A DNA stretch of 64,000 nt from Bradyrhizobium sp. WBAH42 (GTDB lineage Bacteria > Pseudomonadota > Alphaproteobacteria > Rhizobiales > Xanthobacteraceae): the NCBI RefSeq assembly GCF_024585265.1, contig NZ_CP036533.1:3853001-3917000 (forward strand). The letters are read 5' to 3'. The position numbers were made by a program, and so were the translations under genes. Positions 61,052 through 64,000 of this stretch are shown here, one piece after another. Each line of letters begins with the position of its first letter. Positions within the stretch are counted from its first letter, which is position 1. The notes under the pieces are model-generated. The model worked only from the letters and a program-made list of their open reading frames with translations. It was not told the origin of the DNA and searched no databases.

Positions 61052-62028
61052 AAGGCCTGCCGCCCGTCCTGATCACGGCGATCGTGCTCGTTGCGGCCTT
61101 TGCGCTCTGCGCCATGCAATTCCCCAACATCGCCTCCACCCGCGTGGTCGGCAATCTGCTCACCGACAATGCCTTCCTGGGGATCGTCGCGACCGGCATG
61201 ACGTTCGTGATCATCTCCGGCGGCATCGACCTCTCGGTCGGCTCGGTGATCGGCTTCACCACCGTATTCGTTGCGCTGGCTATCGAGCGCTGGGGCGTCC
61301 CGCCGCTGGTCGCTTTCGTCGCCATCCTCGCGCTCTCGGCGGCGTTTGGCGCGGCGATGGGCGCCGTCATCCACGTCTTCGATCTGCCACCTTTCATCGT
61401 GACGCTGGCCGGCATGTTCCTGGCGCGCGGCGCGAGCTTCCTGCTGTCGACCGAATCGGTGCCGATCAACGCGCCGATCTATTCGACGGTGTCAGATTTT
61501 GCACTGCGGATGCCCGGCGGCGGCCGGCTGACGGCCATCGCGATCATCATGCTCCTGATCGTGATCGGCGGGGCCCTGCTGCTGCATCTCACCCGGTTCG
61601 GCGCCAACGTCTATGCGCTCGGCGGCAGCCGGGCCACCGCGAGCCTGATGGGCGTTGCCGTCGGCAAGATGACGATCAAGATCTACATGCTGTCGAGCCT
61701 GCTCGCGGGGCTCGCCGGGATCGTCTTCTCTTTCTACACCAGCGCCGGCTATTCGCTCTCCGCCGTCGGCGTCGAGCTCGACAGCATCGCCGCCGTTGTG
61801 ATCGGCGGCACGCTGCTCACCGGCGGCCAGGGCTCGGTGGTCGGAACATTCCTCGGCGTGCTGATCCAGGGCCTGATCCAGACCTACATCAATTTCGACG
61901 GCACGCTGTCGAGCTGGTGGACCAAGATCGCGACCGGCGTGCTTCTGTTCGCCTTCATCGCCCTGCAACAGGGGCTGGTCACGCTTGCGCGCCGGCCGGC
62001 GGTGAAACATATGGGAGCGGCGTCATGA
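61048..62028 (+). CDS. yjfF: Sugar ABC importer permease 2 (YjfF-like)
   Basis: 326 aa, the second permease of the heterodimer. SGGIDLSVGSVIGFTTVFVA, SRATASLMGVAVGKMTIKIY and VVIGGTLLTGGQGSVVGTFL are diagnostic. ATG 61048 overlaps the preceding stop, and the stop overlaps the regulator start (ATGA). Confidence 0.92.
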   Translation: MKGLPPVLITAIVLVAAFALCAMQFPNIASTRVVGNLLTDNAFLGIVATGMTFVIISGGIDLSVGSVIGFTTVFVALAIERWGVPPLVAFVAILALSAAFGAAMGAVIHVFDLPPFIVTLAGMFLARGASFLLSTESVPINAPIYSTVSDFALRMPGGGRLTAIAIIMLLIVIGGALLLHLTRFGANVYALGGSRATASLMGVAVGKMTIKIYMLSSLLAGLAGIVFSFYTSAGYSLSAVGVELDSIAAVVIGGTLLTGGQGSVVGTFLGVLIQGLIQTYINFDGTLSSWWTKIATGVLLFAFIALQQGLVTLARRPAVKHMGAAS

Positions 62029-62801
62029 CCTCGCGGATCGTCGTTATCCCGACGCGGCGGGCCCACTCCAACCATGCGGAGGTGGCGCGTTCGATCGGCG
62101 TCGACATCATCGCCGGCCGCTATGCGGAAGGCACGCGCCTGCCTGGTGATGCCGAGATGATCGCGATGTTCGGTGTGTCGCGGCCGGTGCTGCGCGAGAG
62201 CGTGAAGACGCTGGTCGCCAAGGGCCTGCTCACCACCAAGGCGCGGGTCGGCACGGTCGTGCGCGAGCGCGGCGCCTGGAACATGTTCGACGCGGACGTG
62301 CTGGCCTGGCACCTCGACGCCGGCATCGACAAGCGCTTCCTCAACGACCTCGCCGAGATCCGTCTGGCGGTCGAGCCGCGCGCGGCGATGCTGGCGGCCA
62401 CGCAGCGGTCCGAGGAGGACATCAGCGAGCTTCGCCGCTGCATGGATCGCATGCGGCGTGAAGCCTCCGACTCGGTCGGCTTTGCCGATGCCGATCTCGC
62501 GCTTCACGTTGGTGTGGCGCGCGCCTCCGGCAATCTATTCATGCGCTCGGTCGGGCATGTCATCGAAGCAGCGCTGCGTGCATCGTTCCTGCTCAGCGCC
62601 CCGGTCGAAACCGAGGACCGCGAGACGGTGCTGCTGTGGCATCAGAGGATCGTCGATGCCATCGTCGCGGGCGATGCCGACGCCGCATCCGAGGCCATGG
62701 TCTATGTCATTCACAATGGCATGCGCCGCCACGACAGTACGGTGATCGAGACCGCCCCGGCCGATCCGCTGCCATCGACCGATACCGGAGAACAAGCGTG
62801 A
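62025..62801 (+). CDS. FadR/GntR-family regulator of the sugar operon
   Basis: 258 aa. Winged helix (RLPGDAEMIAMFGVSRPVLR) then an FCD domain (EIRLAVEPRAAMLAA, ADADLALHVGVARASGN with metal-site histidines). Embedded in the importer operon with four-base overlaps on both sides, so it is co-expressed with its target and probably autoregulated through the palindrome at 57312-57330. The effector is probably a sugar or sugar acid (inference). Confidence 0.88.
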   Translation: MTSRIVVIPTRRAHSNHAEVARSIGVDIIAGRYAEGTRLPGDAEMIAMFGVSRPVLRESVKTLVAKGLLTTKARVGTVVRERGAWNMFDADVLAWHLDAGIDKRFLNDLAEIRLAVEPRAAMLAATQRSEEDISELRRCMDRMRREASDSVGFADADLALHVGVARASGNLFMRSVGHVIEAALRASFLLSAPVETEDRETVLLWHQRIVDAIVAGDADAASEAMVYVIHNGMRRHDSTVIETAPADPLPSTDTGEQA

Positions 62802-63724
62802 CAGACCTTCGCATCGCCATCGTCGGCTTCGGCAAGATCGCGCGGGACCAGCATGTGGCGGCGATCGCCGCCACGCCGGGTGCAATGCTCGCCGCCGTGG
62901 CGAGCCGCAATGCCTCGCTACCGGGGGTGCCGCATTTTGCAACCATCGAGGAATTGCTTCAGAAGGGGCCGCCGATCGACGCGGTCTCGCTCTGCACGCC
63001 GCCGCAGGTGCGACGGGTCCAGGCCGCGGCGGCGCTCGCCGCCGGCAAGCATGTCATGCTGGAGAAGCCGCCGGGCACCGGGGTTGCCGAGCTTGATCCG
63101 TTGATTGCGATGGCGGCGGGTGCGAAGCGGACATTGTTTGCGACCTGGCATTCGCGCTATGCGCCGGCGGTCGAGCCGGCCCGGCAATGGCTCGCCGAGC
63201 GGCGCATCAACTCGGTGCACATCAGCTGGAAGGAGGATGTCCGCGTCTGGCATCCCGGGCAGGGCTGGATCTGGGAGCCGGGCGGCCTCGGCGTGTTCGA
63301 TCCCGGCATCAATGCGCTGTCGATCCTGACCAGGATTCTGCCGAAGCCCGTGTTCGTCACCGCGGCCGAGCTGGCCTTTCCAGCCAACTGCCAGGCGCCG
63401 ATCGCGGCGAACCTGAACCTGACGGATATCAGCGGCCTGCCCGTGACTGCCGAGTTCGACTTCCGCCAGACCGGGCCGCAGAGCTGGGATATCCTCGTCG
63501 AGACCGATCAGGGCCGGCTGACGCTATCAAGCGGTGGCGCGCGCATGGCCGTCGACGGCAAGGTGCTTGCCGAAGGACCTGATCAGGAATATCGCGGACT
63601 CTACCGGCGCTTCGTCGAGCTTGCAGCGGCCGGCGCAAGTGACGTCGATCTGACGCCGCTCCGTCTCGTCGCCGACGCCTTCCTGCTCGGCAAGCGCACG
63701 ATCGTCGAACCGTTTGTGGATTGA
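62798..63724 (+). CDS. Gfo/Idh/MocA-family sugar 1-dehydrogenase
   Basis: 308 aa; GTG 62798 overlaps the regulator stop (GTGA). Rossmann motif IAIVGFGKIARDQHVAAIAA, EKPPG (conserved Lys region) in HVMLEKPPGTG, and the C-terminal beta sheet with WIWEPGGLGVFDPGINALSI, which is typical of D-galactose/L-arabinose 1-dehydrogenases. The probable reaction is aldose to aldonolactone, the first step of the non-phosphorylative route. Confidence 0.88.
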   Translation: MTDLRIAIVGFGKIARDQHVAAIAATPGAMLAAVASRNASLPGVPHFATIEELLQKGPPIDAVSLCTPPQVRRVQAAAALAAGKHVMLEKPPGTGVAELDPLIAMAAGAKRTLFATWHSRYAPAVEPARQWLAERRINSVHISWKEDVRVWHPGQGWIWEPGGLGVFDPGINALSILTRILPKPVFVTAAELAFPANCQAPIAANLNLTDISGLPVTAEFDFRQTGPQSWDILVETDQGRLTLSSGGARMAVDGKVLAEGPDQEYRGLYRRFVELAAAGASDVDLTPLRLVADAFLLGKRTIVEPFVD

Positions 63725-63726
63725 GC

Positions 63727-64000
63727 ATGGCCGCATCAACAATCACAAGAGACGTCTTCGGGACGCTGCCCGACGGCCGCAAGGTCGAGCGCGTCGCGCT
63801 GCGTGGGGAGGGCGGTTTCGAGGCGCGTATCATCAGCCACGGCGCGGTGCTGCAAGCGCTGATCGCGCCGGATGCCAACGGCGGATACGACGACATCGTG
63901 CTTGGCCATGATGTCTTCGCGGGCTATCTCGCCGAACGGAAGTTTCTGGGTGCTACCGTCGGCCGCTATGCCAACCGCATCGCCAAGGGACAATTTTCGT
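63727..64000 (+). CDS. galM: Aldose 1-epimerase (galactose mutarotase), 5' part
   Basis: About 91 codons before the right edge. Starts MAASTITRDVFGTLPDGRKV two bases after the previous stop. GAVLQALIAPDANGGYDDIV and LGATVGRYANRIAKGQF are the N-terminal GalM signatures. It would supply the beta anomer to the sugar dehydrogenase. The catalytic His and Glu are beyond the window. Confidence 0.9.
   Translation, partial: MAASTITRDVFGTLPDGRKVERVALRGEGGFEARIISHGAVLQALIAPDANGGYDDIVLGHDVFAGYLAERKFLGATVGRYANRIAKGQFS

Noticed and set aside
1..64000. tRNA, rRNA, CRISPR array, intact IS or prophage genes
   Set aside because: None was seen on either strand by eye; tRNA absence is less certain because no folding search was possible.

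Overview
The window looks like chromosomal DNA of an alphaproteobacterium of the Bradyrhizobium type. This rests on high G+C, rhizobial intergenic palindromes, small proteins that I know only from Bradyrhizobiaceae, and a catabolic content rich in tripartite tricarboxylate (TTT) transporters, oxalate and glyoxylate genes. The genus is inferred from memory of families; no search was run. I saw no rRNA, tRNA, CRISPR array or intact transposase.

Layout. 1-3.0 kb: a TTT transporter (tctCBA, minus strand, cut by the left edge). 3.4-12.9 kb: mixed ground with a YegD-like Hsp70, an SRPBCC protein, an alpha/beta hydrolase, an AraC regulator with an acyl-CoA dehydrogenase, gene remnants (an MFS tail and a duplicated hydrolase tail), a cold-shock gene and several small genes. 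13.2-19.6 kb: an oxalate module with frc, oxc and a GntR/FCD regulator on the minus strand, divergent from a fused ADP-forming acyl-CoA synthetase, with two palindromic operators between. 19.8-23.7 kb: an IclR regulator and a second TTT transporter. 23.674-27.434 kb: a segment bounded by near-perfect 24-bp inverted repeats, carrying a Tat-type amidohydrolase and a Crp/Fnr regulator but no transposase. 27.5-33.0 kb: adenine deaminase followed by the glyoxylate-to-glycerate route gcl-hyi-glxR. 33-36.4 kb: small envelope genes, then a two-subunit ThDP decarboxylase resembling sulfopyruvate decarboxylase, divergent from a D-2-hydroxyacid dehydrogenase. 36.5-45.4 kb: a GNAT acetyltransferase with an Orn/Lys/Arg decarboxylase, a PaoABC-like molybdenum aldehyde oxidoreductase, and an Lrp regulator divergent from alanine dehydrogenase. 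45.6-47.0 kb: a YeiH-type putative sulfate exporter.

47.2-55.8 kb is the most unusual part. Two divergent gene sets share a promoter region. The minus strand carries a DUF971 protein, a Crp/Fnr regulator and a nitrate/sulfonate-type ABC importer. The plus strand carries a ferredoxin-NADP reductase, an APS-reductase-alpha-like flavoprotein, an 8-cysteine ferredoxin and a HEAT-repeat protein. The motif AACTAATYG occurs before four of these units, which suggests one regulon. I read it as an uncharacterised redox pathway for an imported, perhaps sulfur-containing, compound.

55.9-64.0 kb: a sugar catabolic operon with an FAH-family dehydratase, a YtfQRT/YjfF-type ABC importer, a FadR-type regulator, a Gfo/Idh/MocA dehydrogenase and the start of an aldose 1-epimerase. 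This fits a non-phosphorylative arabinose or galactose route.
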